From NCBI GenBank assembly GCA_965243565.1, contig OZ251571.1, forward strand, positions 1,054,001-1,118,000: a stretch of 64,000 nt of DNA. Reading direction: 5' to 3'. Source of the DNA: CBDEVH01 sp965243565. Its GTDB lineage: Bacteria > Pseudomonadota > Gammaproteobacteria > Tethybacterales > Persebacteraceae. Under the pieces are notes generated by a model, which searched no databases, had not been told where the DNA came from, and saw only the letters and a list, made by a program, of their open reading frames with translations. The position numbers and the translations under genes were made by a program. Shown one piece after another: positions 8,826-18,100 of the stretch (position 1 is its first letter; each line of letters starts with the position of its first letter).

Positions 8826-9926
8826 ATGACTAAAAAACCATTATTCAATATTCTACCGAAAAAGTCGATTTATTTTTTGGGTGTTTCAGCAAGTTTAGTA
8901 TTGTCAGGCTGCGGTGGCGGTGGCGGTGGCGGGAATACATTTCTTGATACCGTTCCTCAGCAAATTTCTGACGTAGCCGTGAACGCAGAAAACTCAGAGG
9001 TTGTGCAAGACAGTGTTGACAAGAGCCTTCATCAATCATCCAATATTGATGACTCAAATGAAACAATAGATACCTTAGTACTCAAAGTAACAGACCATGA
9101 TGGCGATGGAATTCCTAATTATTCATTTGATTATGATGATCCTGTCAATAATTTTACTTTTGATATTTCATCTGATTCTATTCCAAATGATGTTACGCAT
9201 TCATCCATTGTTTCACACGCGGGAATCAATCTTAAAAAAGCAGTCATACAACATACGCTAGCCGATGACAGTGGCGTGGCTTATACTGAAGTTTATACCA
9301 ATTTTGGTGAAACTCAGAACGGTGTAACATATGATTCGACCAACTATGTAGCCGGCGGTGCGTGGATATTTATACCGACCGATAATTCTGAGACAGATAG
9401 TTACCGTATTGGTGCGTTTGTTTACGGAGAAGGCATCGTACCGCAAGCCAGCATAACACCACTGACAGGATCCGCCTCTTATACAGGTTCTGCCTATGGG
9501 TTGAGTGCCAACAGGGCCAATCTAAATGGTAACATTACTAATGCTGGTGCTGATCTCCGTGCTGATGTTGCATTGACCGCTGAATTTGGCAGTACTTCCG
9601 AGTTAGGTAGCATATCAGGTAGTATAACAAACATTGTAGAGGAAGGCGTGCTTATGGAGGGATCATTCACGCTTGGCTCTGCTAATCTTACTGATTCTGA
9701 TGGTGGCTTTTTTAAAGGCGACTTATCAGGAACATTTGAGGCCCTAGGATTATCTTTTGACCTGAACGGAAAATGGGGTGGGCAATTTTATGGAGATTTT
9801 GGAAACGCCCCAGACGGCATTGCAGGAACGGCATCAGCGCATTACGAGGAAGATTTTGATAACTCGAACGATGAAGCTACTTTAAATGCTGATTACTTTA
9901 TCTTTTTTGGTGCTTACGAAGATTAA
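8826..9926 (+). CDS. TbpB-like surface lipoprotein, probable Slam substrate
   Basis: Predicted outer-membrane lipoprotein displayed on the cell surface. The 366-residue product has a signal peptide with lipobox VLSGC (Cys29) followed by a run of seven glycines, the flexible anchor typical of transferrin-binding-protein-B-like lipoproteins. A calcium-type segment DHDGDGIPNYSFDYDDP lies near residue 90. The C-terminal 150 residues form a glycine-rich beta-barrel pattern, including GSISGSITNI, GGFFKGDLSGTFEALG and GKWGGQFYGDFGNAPDG, like the TbpB C-lobe barrel. The next gene encodes a Slam translocator, which exports exactly this class. The ligand (iron carrier, haem, host protein) cannot be told. 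The pair lies between two IS30-family remnants. Confidence 0.82.
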   Translation: MTKKPLFNILPKKSIYFLGVSASLVLSGCGGGGGGGNTFLDTVPQQISDVAVNAENSEVVQDSVDKSLHQSSNIDDSNETIDTLVLKVTDHDGDGIPNYSFDYDDPVNNFTFDISSDSIPNDVTHSSIVSHAGINLKKAVIQHTLADDSGVAYTEVYTNFGETQNGVTYDSTNYVAGGAWIFIPTDNSETDSYRIGAFVYGEGIVPQASITPLTGSASYTGSAYGLSANRANLNGNITNAGADLRADVALTAEFGSTSELGSISGSITNIVEEGVLMEGSFTLGSANLTDSDGGFFKGDLSGTFEALGLSFDLNGKWGGQFYGDFGNAPDGIAGTASAHYEEDFDNSNDEATLNADYFIFFGAYED

Positions 9927-9973
9927 TATCACTTTATTTTCGAAGTCTCGTATTTTCTGCCCGATAAAATAAC

Positions 9974-10013
9974 CAATACCAGTATAGCAATACTCATTGC
10001 TATACTGGTATTG
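9974..10013 (+). promoter_or_regulatory. Perfect 17-bp stem-loop between lipoprotein and Slam genes
   Basis: Arms 9974-9990 and 9997-10013 (core AATACCAGTATAGCAA and its exact complement) with a 6-nt loop TACTCA. No T-run follows, so it is not a classical terminator. It ends on the TTG proposed as the Slam start, and its DNA is open in the Slam frame and would encode the hydrophobic core of a signal peptide. It could set the lipoprotein:Slam ratio by RNA processing or by masking translation starts. Confidence 0.75.
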
Positions 10014-11324
10014 AGCGGGGCTGTTTGCTATGCGAATGATTCCCTTTTTTCTCCCGACCCACAAGTCAATCAAGCACGTGGGCTCATTGAAAAAAAGCAA
10101 TATAAACATGCTCTATCTTTACTCAGACACAAGATAGATCAACAAAAAACCATCGCACACCAACACGATGTGTTGTTTTTAATCGGCATTGCCTCCATTC
10201 GCTTAGCCGAAAATACCCCTTTATCTGAATCCGAAGATATTCTAAATCTTGCGATTGCATCTTTTCGCAGAATATTAATCGATAATCCCCGTTTGGTACG
10301 CGTACGTTTAGAATTGGCGTATGCTTTTTTTCTCAAACATGAAGATGAATTGGCAAAGGAACATTTTGAGATCGTACTTGCCGATGATCCTGTACCGGCA
10401 ATGGCGCACAACATTCGTCGTTTTTTACAGAAAATTCAAAAACGCAAACGCTTAGGGGGATATTTTTCTTTTTCAATAGCACCCAGCACCAATATCAATA
10501 GTGGAACAGACAATAAAGTAATCTATCTATTGGACAACATTCCTTTTCAGATTAGTGAAGAATCCCGTCAAAAATCAGGGATAGGTTTTCTCACTCGTGG
10601 TGGCATTGATTACGAATACCCCTTCGCCAATTCATGGCGGTGGATAACCGGCGTTGATTTAAGCCACAGTGAGTATGGCAATAGTCAATTTGATAATAGC
10701 AGCCTATTTTTTCGCAGTGGTGTGCGTTATCTTTTATCGAACGCATCCAATATAAAAATACAAGGTAATGTTGGCGGGGTATGGCAAGCACATCAACGGC
10801 AATACCGTTCTTACGGGCTGCGCCTCGATGGCTCACACCGCATCACACAAAAATGGTATTTACAGGGGTCTTCTTCATGGCAGAAACGGACTTATCGTGT
10901 CAATTCTGACTACAACGGCAATTATGTGAGTTATAACAGCAATCTCAGCTATTTATTGAATTCCTTATGGCGGATTAATTTTGGTGGAGGCGTATCTTAC
11001 GATCGTCCGCATAGCATCAACGCACGCAATCGCCGATGGAATCTGAGTCTTGGAGCCATTTCATATTTACCACACGGATGGGTTATCTCTAGCCACATAC
11101 AAAAAGGAGGCACGCAGTATCAAGGCAGATGGAGTTCTGTACCTAATTTTTCCTCCAGAAGTGATAGCCAATTAATCTATCACGCAGGAGTTTTTAATCA
11201 AAATTTAGTGATTGGAGGATTCAGTCCAAAACTATCATTGATTCGAGAAAAAAATGATAGCAATTCATTATTTAACCAATATAACCGCAACCGAGCAGAA
11301 TTAACGTTTATTCGTCAATTTTAA
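10011..11324 (+). CDS. Slam-type outer-membrane translocator (surface lipoprotein assembly modulator)
   Basis: Predicted outer-membrane protein that moves lipoproteins to the cell surface (type XI secretion). The 437 codons contain a periplasmic TPR-type N-domain (ARGLIEKKQYKHALSLL to AMAHNIRRFL, residues about 20-135). A C-terminal beta-barrel follows, with alternating aromatic strands (SWRWITGVDLSHSEYG, WYLQGSSSWQKRTYR, WRINFGGGVSYDRPHS) and a terminal Phe. This is the DUF560/Slam architecture. The start is odd: the first normal codon is TTG at 10011, yet the frame upstream to 9927 encodes TSIAILIAILVLSGAVCYA, a convincing signal peptide with no ATG, GTG or TTG before it. The true start may be ATT at 9936, or the gene may be damaged at its 5' end. 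Operon partner of the upstream lipoprotein. Confidence 0.85.
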   Translation: MSGAVCYANDSLFSPDPQVNQARGLIEKKQYKHALSLLRHKIDQQKTIAHQHDVLFLIGIASIRLAENTPLSESEDILNLAIASFRRILIDNPRLVRVRLELAYAFFLKHEDELAKEHFEIVLADDPVPAMAHNIRRFLQKIQKRKRLGGYFSFSIAPSTNINSGTDNKVIYLLDNIPFQISEESRQKSGIGFLTRGGIDYEYPFANSWRWITGVDLSHSEYGNSQFDNSSLFFRSGVRYLLSNASNIKIQGNVGGVWQAHQRQYRSYGLRLDGSHRITQKWYLQGSSSWQKRTYRVNSDYNGNYVSYNSNLSYLLNSLWRINFGGGVSYDRPHSINARNRRWNLSLGAISYLPHGWVISSHIQKGGTQYQGRWSSVPNFSSRSDSQLIYHAGVFNQNLVIGGFSPKLSLIREKNDSNSLFNQYNRNRAELTFIRQF

Positions 11325-11350
11325 ATGTATACATTGACTTTTTTATCGAA

Positions 11351-11747
11351 GTGGATTCGCATGATAAACGCACCACTTAGTAACCCGCAAGAATGTGTTT
11401 TGATCTTGAATATTTAGATGAAATGAAAGTTTCAAAACACCTATAATTTTTGAATTTAAGTTCAAAGATTATCCAGTTGTATATAGTCACTGGTTTTTGC
11501 TAAAGAAACAGGTGGATTATGCATAAACAACTATTCAATTACACCATGAGAGCATTTATCGTTATTTGTTAGAAAATAAAGCTAACGGTGGTCTATTGTA
11601 TAAATATCTCAGACACCAAGGCAAGCCTTATCGCAAGCAGTACGGTCATGGCAACAACCGCACGGGCATTGCTAATCGTGTTGATATAGATGAACGCGTG
11701 TCAAAATTAAGACTTGTGTATCCTGTTGATAGCAGACATAAAGACAA
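11351..11747 (+). mobile_element. IS30-family remnant, second copy (right-truncated)
   Basis: It begins with terminal repeat GTGGATTCGCATGATAAACG at 11351, which is the inverted form (one mismatch) of the repeat at 8596-8620. It continues into 237 bp (11511-11747) nearly identical to 8009-8245, encoding the transposase segment SIYRYLLENKANGG to DSRHKD. It breaks off inside the attC of the TPR array. With the first copy it brackets the lipoprotein-Slam pair. Confidence 0.85.
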
Positions 11748-11778
11748 TTGCCGTTAGGTACAGTGCTTTGTTAACCAT
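11748..11778 (-). repeat. Truncated attC after TPR gene 1
   Basis: The R'' core GTTAACC (plus 11772-11778) and adjoining arm match the full 72-bp sites at 13507, 15057 and 19379. The other half was removed by the IS30-family fragment ending at 11747. Confidence 0.65.
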
Positions 11779-11782
11779 TTTA

Positions 11783-13492
11783 TTATCTCTTAATCGCTCG
11801 TATCTTTTTAGCACGTTCCTCTAGTTCTTTTGCCTCATTAGCCCTATTTGTCGCTCTGTATAGAGCAGCTATATTTTCAAGGCTTTGTGCTACATGCGGA
11901 TGGTCAGGGCCGAGTGCTTTTTCCCATATCGCCAGTGAGCGTTTGTAAAGCGGTTCGGCTTTGCTATAATTGCCTTGAGTTCTATAGAGCTCTGCTAGGT
12001 TATTCAGGCTTAGTGCCACATCCGGATGGTCAGGGCCGAGTGCTTTTTCCCATATCGCCAGTGAGCGTTTGTAAAGCGGTTCGGCTTTGCTGTAATTGCC
12101 TTGAGTTCTATAGAGTGCTGCTAGGTTATTCAGGCTTAGTGCCACATCCGGATGGTCAGGGCCGAGTGCTTTTTCCCATATCGCCAGTGAGCGTTTGTAA
12201 AGCGGTTCGGCTTTGCTGTAATTGCCTTGAGTTTCATAGAGCAATGCTAGGTTATTTAGGCTTTGTGCCACATCCGGATGGTCAGAGCCGAGTGCTTTTT
12301 CATCTATCGCCAGTGAGCGTTTGTAAAGCGGTTCGGCTTTGCTGTAATTGCCTTGAGTGTAATAGAGTGCTGCTAGGTTATTCAGGCTTGTTGCCACATC
12401 CGGATGGTCAGGGCCGAGTGCTTTTTCCAATATCGCCAGTGAGCGTTTGTAAAGCGGTTCGGCTTTGCTGTAATTGCCTTGAGTGTTATAGAGTGCTGCT
12501 AGGTTATTCAAGCTTTGTGCCACATCCGGATGGTCAGGGCCGAGTGCTTTTTCCAATATCGCCAGTGAGCGTTTTAAAAGCGGTTCGACTTTGCTGTAAC
12601 TGCCTTGAGTTCTATAGAGCTCTGCTAGGTTATTTAGGCTTTGTGCCACATTCGGATGGTCAGGGCCGAGTGCTTTTTCCAATATCGCCAGTGAGCGTTT
12701 TAAAAGCGGTTCGGCTTTGCTGTAACTGCCTTGAGTGTAATAGAGTGCTGCTAGGTTATTTAGGCTTGTTGCCACATCCGGATGGTCAGGGCCGAGTGCT
12801 TTTTCCCAGATTGCCAGTGAGCGTTTGTAAAGCGGTTCGGCTTTGCTGTAATTGCCTTGAGTGTCATAGAGTCCTGCTAGGTTATTCAAGCTTGATGCCA
12901 CATCCGGATGGTCAGGGCCGAGTGCTTTTTCCCATATCGCCAGTGAGCGTTTGTAAAGCGGTTCGGCTTTGCTGTAATTGCCTTGAGTTCTATAGAGCTC
13001 TGCTAGGTTATTCAAGCTTTGTGCCACATCCGGATGGTCAGGGCCGAGTGCTTTTTCGCTAATCGCCAGTGAGCGTTTGTAAAGCGGTTCGGCTTTGCTG
13101 TAATTGCCTTGATTGTCATAGAGCAATGCTAGGTTATTTAGGCTTGTTGCCACATCCGGATGGTCAGGGCCGAGTGCTTTTTCCCATATCGCCAGTGAGC
13201 GTTTGTAAAGCGGTTCGGCTTTGCTGTAATTGCCTTGAGTGTTATAGAGAAATGCTAAAATATTCAGGCTTGTTGCTACATCCGGATGGTCAGGGCCGAC
13301 ACTTTCCTCTGCTACATTCAGCGCCTGTTCAGCTACAAGAATGGCTTTACTGTAGTTTGCTTCTTGGTACAGCTTTACAACTTCTTGATTTAGTCTGTCC
13401 CACTCAATGCCTGCCTCTTGAGCAAAAACAGGCTGCGAAAAGCCAAGCAAGCAAATAGCTATTGCGAATGCGATTTGTATTGTATGTTTCAT
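11783..13492 (-). CDS. Secreted TPR-repeat protein, 12 repeat units
   Basis: Exported protein made almost entirely of tetratricopeptide repeats of the 42-residue kinesin-light-chain type. The start is the ATG at 13492 with AAGGAGA 5 nt upstream; the frame opens 14 codons earlier but that stretch is attC DNA. Signal peptide MKHTIQIAFAIAICLLGFSQ, cleaved after FA before QEAG. A short N-domain (EWDRLNQEVVKLYQEANYSK) is followed by 12 units beginning GPDHP. The last unit is degenerate, ending NEAKELEERAKKIRAIKR. Units differ only at a few columns. TPR solenoids bind proteins or peptides, so a periplasmic or extracellular binding role is likely, with no known partner. The 72-bp attC-like sites around it mark a cassette arrangement. 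Confidence 0.9.
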   Translation of the reverse strand: MKHTIQIAFAIAICLLGFSQPVFAQEAGIEWDRLNQEVVKLYQEANYSKAILVAEQALNVAEESVGPDHPDVATSLNILAFLYNTQGNYSKAEPLYKRSLAIWEKALGPDHPDVATSLNNLALLYDNQGNYSKAEPLYKRSLAISEKALGPDHPDVAQSLNNLAELYRTQGNYSKAEPLYKRSLAIWEKALGPDHPDVASSLNNLAGLYDTQGNYSKAEPLYKRSLAIWEKALGPDHPDVATSLNNLAALYYTQGSYSKAEPLLKRSLAILEKALGPDHPNVAQSLNNLAELYRTQGSYSKVEPLLKRSLAILEKALGPDHPDVAQSLNNLAALYNTQGNYSKAEPLYKRSLAILEKALGPDHPDVATSLNNLAALYYTQGNYSKAEPLYKRSLAIDEKALGSDHPDVAQSLNNLALLYETQGNYSKAEPLYKRSLAIWEKALGPDHPDVALSLNNLAALYRTQGNYSKAEPLYKRSLAIWEKALGPDHPDVALSLNNLAELYRTQGNYSKAEPLYKRSLAIWEKALGPDHPHVAQSLENIAALYRATNRANEAKELEERAKKIRAIKR

Positions 13493-13506
13493 ATTTCTCC
13501 TTATAT

Positions 13507-13578
13507 GGTTAATGGATAAGCTCACTAGCGACAATGGAGCGCAGCAAAATTGCCGTCCGATGCAATGATTTGTTAACC
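13507..13578 (-). repeat. attC-like site after TPR gene 2 (72 bp)
   Basis: R'' core GTTAACC (plus 13572-13578) starts 6 bp past the TPR gene 2 stop. The opposite core, GGTTAAT (13507-13513), is a degenerate RYYYAAC. The inner CTCACTAGCG...CCGTCCGATGC arms align base for base in length with the attC at 5782-5853. Near-identical copies: 15057-15128 and 19379-19450. Confidence 0.75.
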
Positions 13579-13584
13579 ATTTTA

Positions 13585-15042
13585 TTATCTCTTAATCGCT
13601 CGTATCTTTTTAGCACGTTCCTCTAGTTCTTTTGCCTCATTAGCCCTATTTGTCGCTCTGTATAGAGCAGCTATATTTTCAAAGCTTTGTGCCACATTCG
13701 GATGGTCAGGGCCGAGGGATTTTTCCCATATCGCCAGTGAGCGTTTGTAAAGCGGTTCGGCTTTGCTGTAATTGCCTTGAGTTTCATAGAGTGCTGCTAG
13801 GTTATGTAGGCTTTCTGCCACATCCGGATGATCAGGGCCGAGTGCTTTTTCCCTAATCGCCAGTGAGCGTTTGTAAAGCGGTTCGGCTTTGCTGTAATTG
13901 CCTTGAGTGTTATAGAGCAATGCTAGGTTATTTAGGCTTTGTGCCACATCCGGATGGTCAGGGCCGAGTGCTTTTTCCCATATCGCCAGCGAGCGTTTGT
14001 AAAGCGGTTCGGCTTTGCTGTAATTGCCTTGAGTGTTATAGAGCAATGCTAAATTATTTAGGCTTGTTGCTACATGCGGATGGTCAGGGCCGAGTGCTTT
14101 TTCCCATATCGCCAGTGAGCGTTTGTAAAGCGGTTCGGCTTTGCTGTAATTGCCTTGAGTTCTATAGAGCTCTGCTAGGTTATTCAGGCTTGTTGCCACA
14201 TTCGGATGGTCAGGGCCGAGTGCTTTTTCCCTGATTGCCAGTGAGCGTTTGTAAAGCGGTTCGGCTTTGCTGTAATTGCCTTGAGTGTTATAGAGAAATG
14301 CTAGGTTATTCAGGCTTTGTGCCACATTCGGATGGTCAGGGCCGAGTGCTTTTTCCCTGATTGCCAGTGAGCGTTTGTAAAGCGGTTCGGCTTTACTGTA
14401 ATTACCTTGATTGTTATAGAGCAATGCTAAATTATTTAGGCTTGTTGCCACAGACGGATGGTCAGGGCCGAGTGCTTTTTCCCTAATCGCCAGTGAGCGT
14501 TTGTAAAGCGGTTCGGCTTTGCTGTAATTGCCTTGAGTGTCATAGAGCGCTGCTAGGTTATTCAGGCTTGTTGCTACATGCGGATGGTCAGGGCCGAGTG
14601 CTTTTTCCCTAATCGCCAGTGAGCGTTTTAAAAGCGGTTCGGCTTTGCTGTAATTGCCTTGAGTTCTATAGAGCTCTGCTAGGTTATTTAGGCTTGTTGC
14701 CACATCCGGATGGTCAGGGCCGAGTGCTTTTTCGCTAATCGCCAGTGAGCGTTTGTAAAGCGGTTCGGCTTTGCTGTAATTGCCTTGAGTGTTATAGAGA
14801 AATGCTAAAATATTCAGGCTTGTTGCTACATCCGGATGGTCAGGGCCGACATTTTCCTCTGCTACATTCAGTGCCTGCTCAGCTACAAGAATAGCTTTAC
14901 TGTAGTTTGCTTCGTGGTACAGCTTTATAACCTCTTGATTTAGCCTGTCCCACTCAATGCCTGCCTCTTGAGCAAAAACAGGCTGCGAAAAGCCAAGCAA
15001 GCAAATAGCTATTGCGAATGCGATTTGTATTGTATGTTTCAT
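13585..15042 (-). CDS. Secreted TPR-repeat protein, 10 repeat units
   Basis: Paralogue of the TPR proteins on both sides, with the same signal peptide (MKHTIQIAFAIAICLLGFSQ), N-domain and degenerate last unit. It has 10 units of 42 residues; 79 + 10 x 42 equals the 499-codon open frame, and the ATG at 15042 with AAGGAGA gives a 485-residue protein. A representative unit is GPDHPNVAQSLNNLAFLY followed by NTQGNYSKAEPLYKRSLAI. Differences from the neighbours are mainly unit number and column variants, as expected from tandem duplication plus repeat slippage or recombination. Predicted periplasmic or secreted; function unknown beyond protein-protein binding. Confidence 0.9.
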   Translation of the reverse strand: MKHTIQIAFAIAICLLGFSQPVFAQEAGIEWDRLNQEVIKLYHEANYSKAILVAEQALNVAEENVGPDHPDVATSLNILAFLYNTQGNYSKAEPLYKRSLAISEKALGPDHPDVATSLNNLAELYRTQGNYSKAEPLLKRSLAIREKALGPDHPHVATSLNNLAALYDTQGNYSKAEPLYKRSLAIREKALGPDHPSVATSLNNLALLYNNQGNYSKAEPLYKRSLAIREKALGPDHPNVAQSLNNLAFLYNTQGNYSKAEPLYKRSLAIREKALGPDHPNVATSLNNLAELYRTQGNYSKAEPLYKRSLAIWEKALGPDHPHVATSLNNLALLYNTQGNYSKAEPLYKRSLAIWEKALGPDHPDVAQSLNNLALLYNTQGNYSKAEPLYKRSLAIREKALGPDHPDVAESLHNLAALYETQGNYSKAEPLYKRSLAIWEKSLGPDHPNVAQSFENIAALYRATNRANEAKELEERAKKIRAIKR

Positions 15043-15056
15043 ATTTCTCCTTATAT

Positions 15057-15128
15057 GGTTAATGGGTAAGCTCACTAGCGGCAATGGAGCACAGCAAAAT
15101 TGCCGTCCGATGCAATGATTTGTTAACC
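15057..15128 (-). repeat. attC-like site after TPR gene 3 (72 bp)
   Basis: Near-identical to 13507-13578, with GTTAACC at 15122-15128 as R'' and degenerate GGTTAAT at 15057-15063. It lies directly past the stop of the 32-unit TPR gene. Confidence 0.75.
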
Positions 15129-15134
15129 ATTTTA

Positions 15135-18100
15135 TTATCTCTTAATCGCTCGTATCTTTTTAGCACGTTCCTCTAGTTCTTTTGCCTCATTAGCCCTATT
15201 TGTCGCTCTGTATAAAATAGCTATATTTTCAAGGCTTGTTGCCACATCTGGATGGTCAGGGCCGAGTGCTTTTTCAAATATCGCCAGTGAGCGTTTGAAA
15301 AGCGGTTCGGCTTTGCTGTAATTGCCTTGAGTTTCATAGAGTGCTGCTAGGTTATGTAGGCTTTCTGCCACATCCGGATGATCAGGGCCGAGTGCTTTTT
15401 CCCTAATTGCCAGTGAGCGTTTGTAAAGCGGTTCGACTGTGTTGTAATTGCCTTGAGTTCTATAGAGCTCTGCTAGGTTATTCAGGCTTTCTGCCACATC
15501 CGGATGGTCAGGGCCGAGTGCTTTTTCCCTAATCGCCAGTGAGCGTTTGTAAAGCGGTTCGGCTGTGTTGTAATTGCCTTGAGTTCTATAGAGCTCTGCT
15601 AGGTTATTCAGGCTTGTTGCTACATCCGGATGGTCAGGGCCGAGTGCTTTTTCCCTAATCGCCAGTGAGCGTTTGTAAAGCGGTTCGGCTTTACTGTAAT
15701 TGCCTTGAGTTCTATAGAGCAATGCTAAATTATTCAGGCTTTCTGCCACATCCGGATGGTCAGGGCCGAGTGCTTTTTCCCTGATTGCCAGTGAGCGTTT
15801 GTAAAGCGGTTCGACTTTGCTGTAATTGCCTTGAGTTCTATAGAGCTCTGCTAGGTTATTTAGGCTTTCTGCCACATCCGGATGGTCAGGGCCGAGTGCT
15901 TTTTCCCTAATCGCCAGTGAGCGTTTGTAAAGCGGTTCGGCTTTGCTGTAATTGCCTTGAGTTCTATAGAGCCCTGCTAGGTTATTTAGGCTTGTTGCCA
16001 CATTCGGATGGTCAGGGCCGAGTGCTTTTTTCCTAATTGCCAGTGAGCGTTTGAAAAGCGGTTCGGCTTTTCTGTAATTGCCTTGATTGTTATAGAGCAA
16101 TGCTAGGTTATTTAGGCTTGTTGCTACAGATGGATGGTCAGGGCCGAGTGCTTTTTTCCTAATTGCCAGTGAGCGTTTGTAGAGCGGTTCGGCTTTGCTG
16201 TAATTGCCTTGAGTTCTATAGAGCCCTGCTAGGTTATTTAGGCTTGTTGCTACAGATGGATGGTCAGGGCCGAGTGCTTTTTTCTTAATTGCCAGTGAGC
16301 GTTTGAAAAGCGGTTCGACTTTGCTGTAATTGCCTTGAGTTCTATAGAGCTCTGCTAGGTTATTCAGGCTTGTTGCTACAGACGGATGGTCAGGGCCGAG
16401 TGCTTTTTCCCTAATCGCCAGTGAGCGTTTGTAAAGCGGTTCGGCTTTGCTGTAATTGCCTTGAGTGTTATAGAGCAATGCTAGGTTATTTAGGCTTGTT
16501 GCTACAGATGGATGGTCAGGGCCGAGTGCTTTTTTCCTAATTGCCAGTGAGCGTTTGAAAAGCGGTTCGGCTTTGCTGTAATTGCCTTGAGTTTCATAGA
16601 GCAATGCTAGGTTATTCAGGCTTGTTGCCACATTCGGATGGTCAGGGCCGAGTGCTTTTTCCCATATCGCCAGTGAGCGTTTGTAAAGCGGTTCGGCTTT
16701 GCTGTAATTGCCTTGATTGTCATAGAGCACTGCTAGGTTATTCAAGCTTTGTGCCACAGACGGATGGTCAGGGCCGAGTGCTTTTTCCCTAATCGCCAGT
16801 GAGCGTTTGTAAAGCGGTTCGGCTTTGCTGTAATTGCCTTGATTGTTATAGAGTGCTGCTAGGTTATTTAGGCTTGTTGCCACATCCGGATGGTCAGGGC
16901 CGAGTGCTTTTTCCCATATCGCCAGTGAGCGTTTGTAAAGCGGTTCGGCTTTGCTGTAATTGCCTTGATTGTCATAGAGCAATGCTAGGTTATTCAGGCT
17001 TGTTGCCACAGACGGATGGTCAGGGCCGAGTGCTTTTTCCCTAATCGCCAGTGAGCGTTTGTAAAGCGGTTCGGCTTTGCTGTAATTGCCTTGAGTTCTA
17101 TAGAGCACTGCTAGGTTATTTAGGTCTGTTGCCACCTCCGGATGGTCAGGGCCGAGTGCTTTTTCCCTAATCGCCAGTGAGCGTTTGTAAAGCGGTTCGG
17201 CTTTGCTGTAATTGCCTTGAGTTCTATAGAGTGCTGCTAGGTTATTTAGGCTTGTTGCTACAGACGGATGGTCAGGGCCGAGTACTTTTTCCTTAATTGC
17301 CAGTGAGCGTTTGTAAAGCGGTTCGGCTTTGCTGTAATTGCCTTGAGTTCTATAGAGCTCTGCTAGGTTATTCAGGCTTGATGCCACATCCGGATGGTCA
17401 GGGCCGAGTGCTTTTTCCCATATCGCCAGTGAGCGTTTGTAAAGCGGTTCGGCTTTGCTGTAATTGCCTTGAGTTCTATAGAGCACTGCTAGGTTATTTA
17501 GGTCTGTTGCCACCTCCGGATGGTCAGGGCCGAGTGCTTTTTCCCTAATCGCCAGTGAGCGTTTGTAAAGCGGTTCGGCTTTGCTGTAATTGCCTTGAGT
17601 GTTATAGAGCTCTGCTAGGTTATTCAAGCTTGATGCCACATTCGGATGGTCAGGGCCGAGTGCTTTTTCCAATATCGCCAGTGAGCGTTTGTAAAGCGGT
17701 TCGGCTTTGCTGTAATTGCCTTGAGTTTTATAGAGCTCTGCTAGGTTATTTAGGCTTTCTGCCACATCCGGATGGTCAGGGCCGAGTGCTTTTTCCCTAA
17801 TCGCCAGTGAGCGTTTGTAAAGCGGTTCGGCTTTGCTGTAATTGCCTTGAGTTCTATAGAGTGCTGCTAGGTTATTCAGGCTTGTTGCTACAGACGGATG
17901 GTCAGGGCCGAGTGCTTTTTCGCTAATCGCCAGTGAGCGTTTGTAAAGCGGTTCGGCTTTGCTGTAATTGCCTTGATTGTCATAGAGCAATGCTAGGTTA
18001 TTCAAGCTTGATGCCACATTCGGATGGTCAGGGCCGAGTGCTTTTTCGCTAATCGCCAGTGAGCGTTTGTAAAGCGGTTCGGCTTTGCTGTAATTGCCTT

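Noticed and set aside
11848..13062. Long plus-strand open frame (404 codons) antisense to the TPR genes, with shorter ones at 13069-14234 and 16604-18682
   Set aside because: The 126-bp repeat unit is a multiple of three and happens to be open on the other strand, giving a periodic peptide with no start signal. It is a composition artefact of the repeats.
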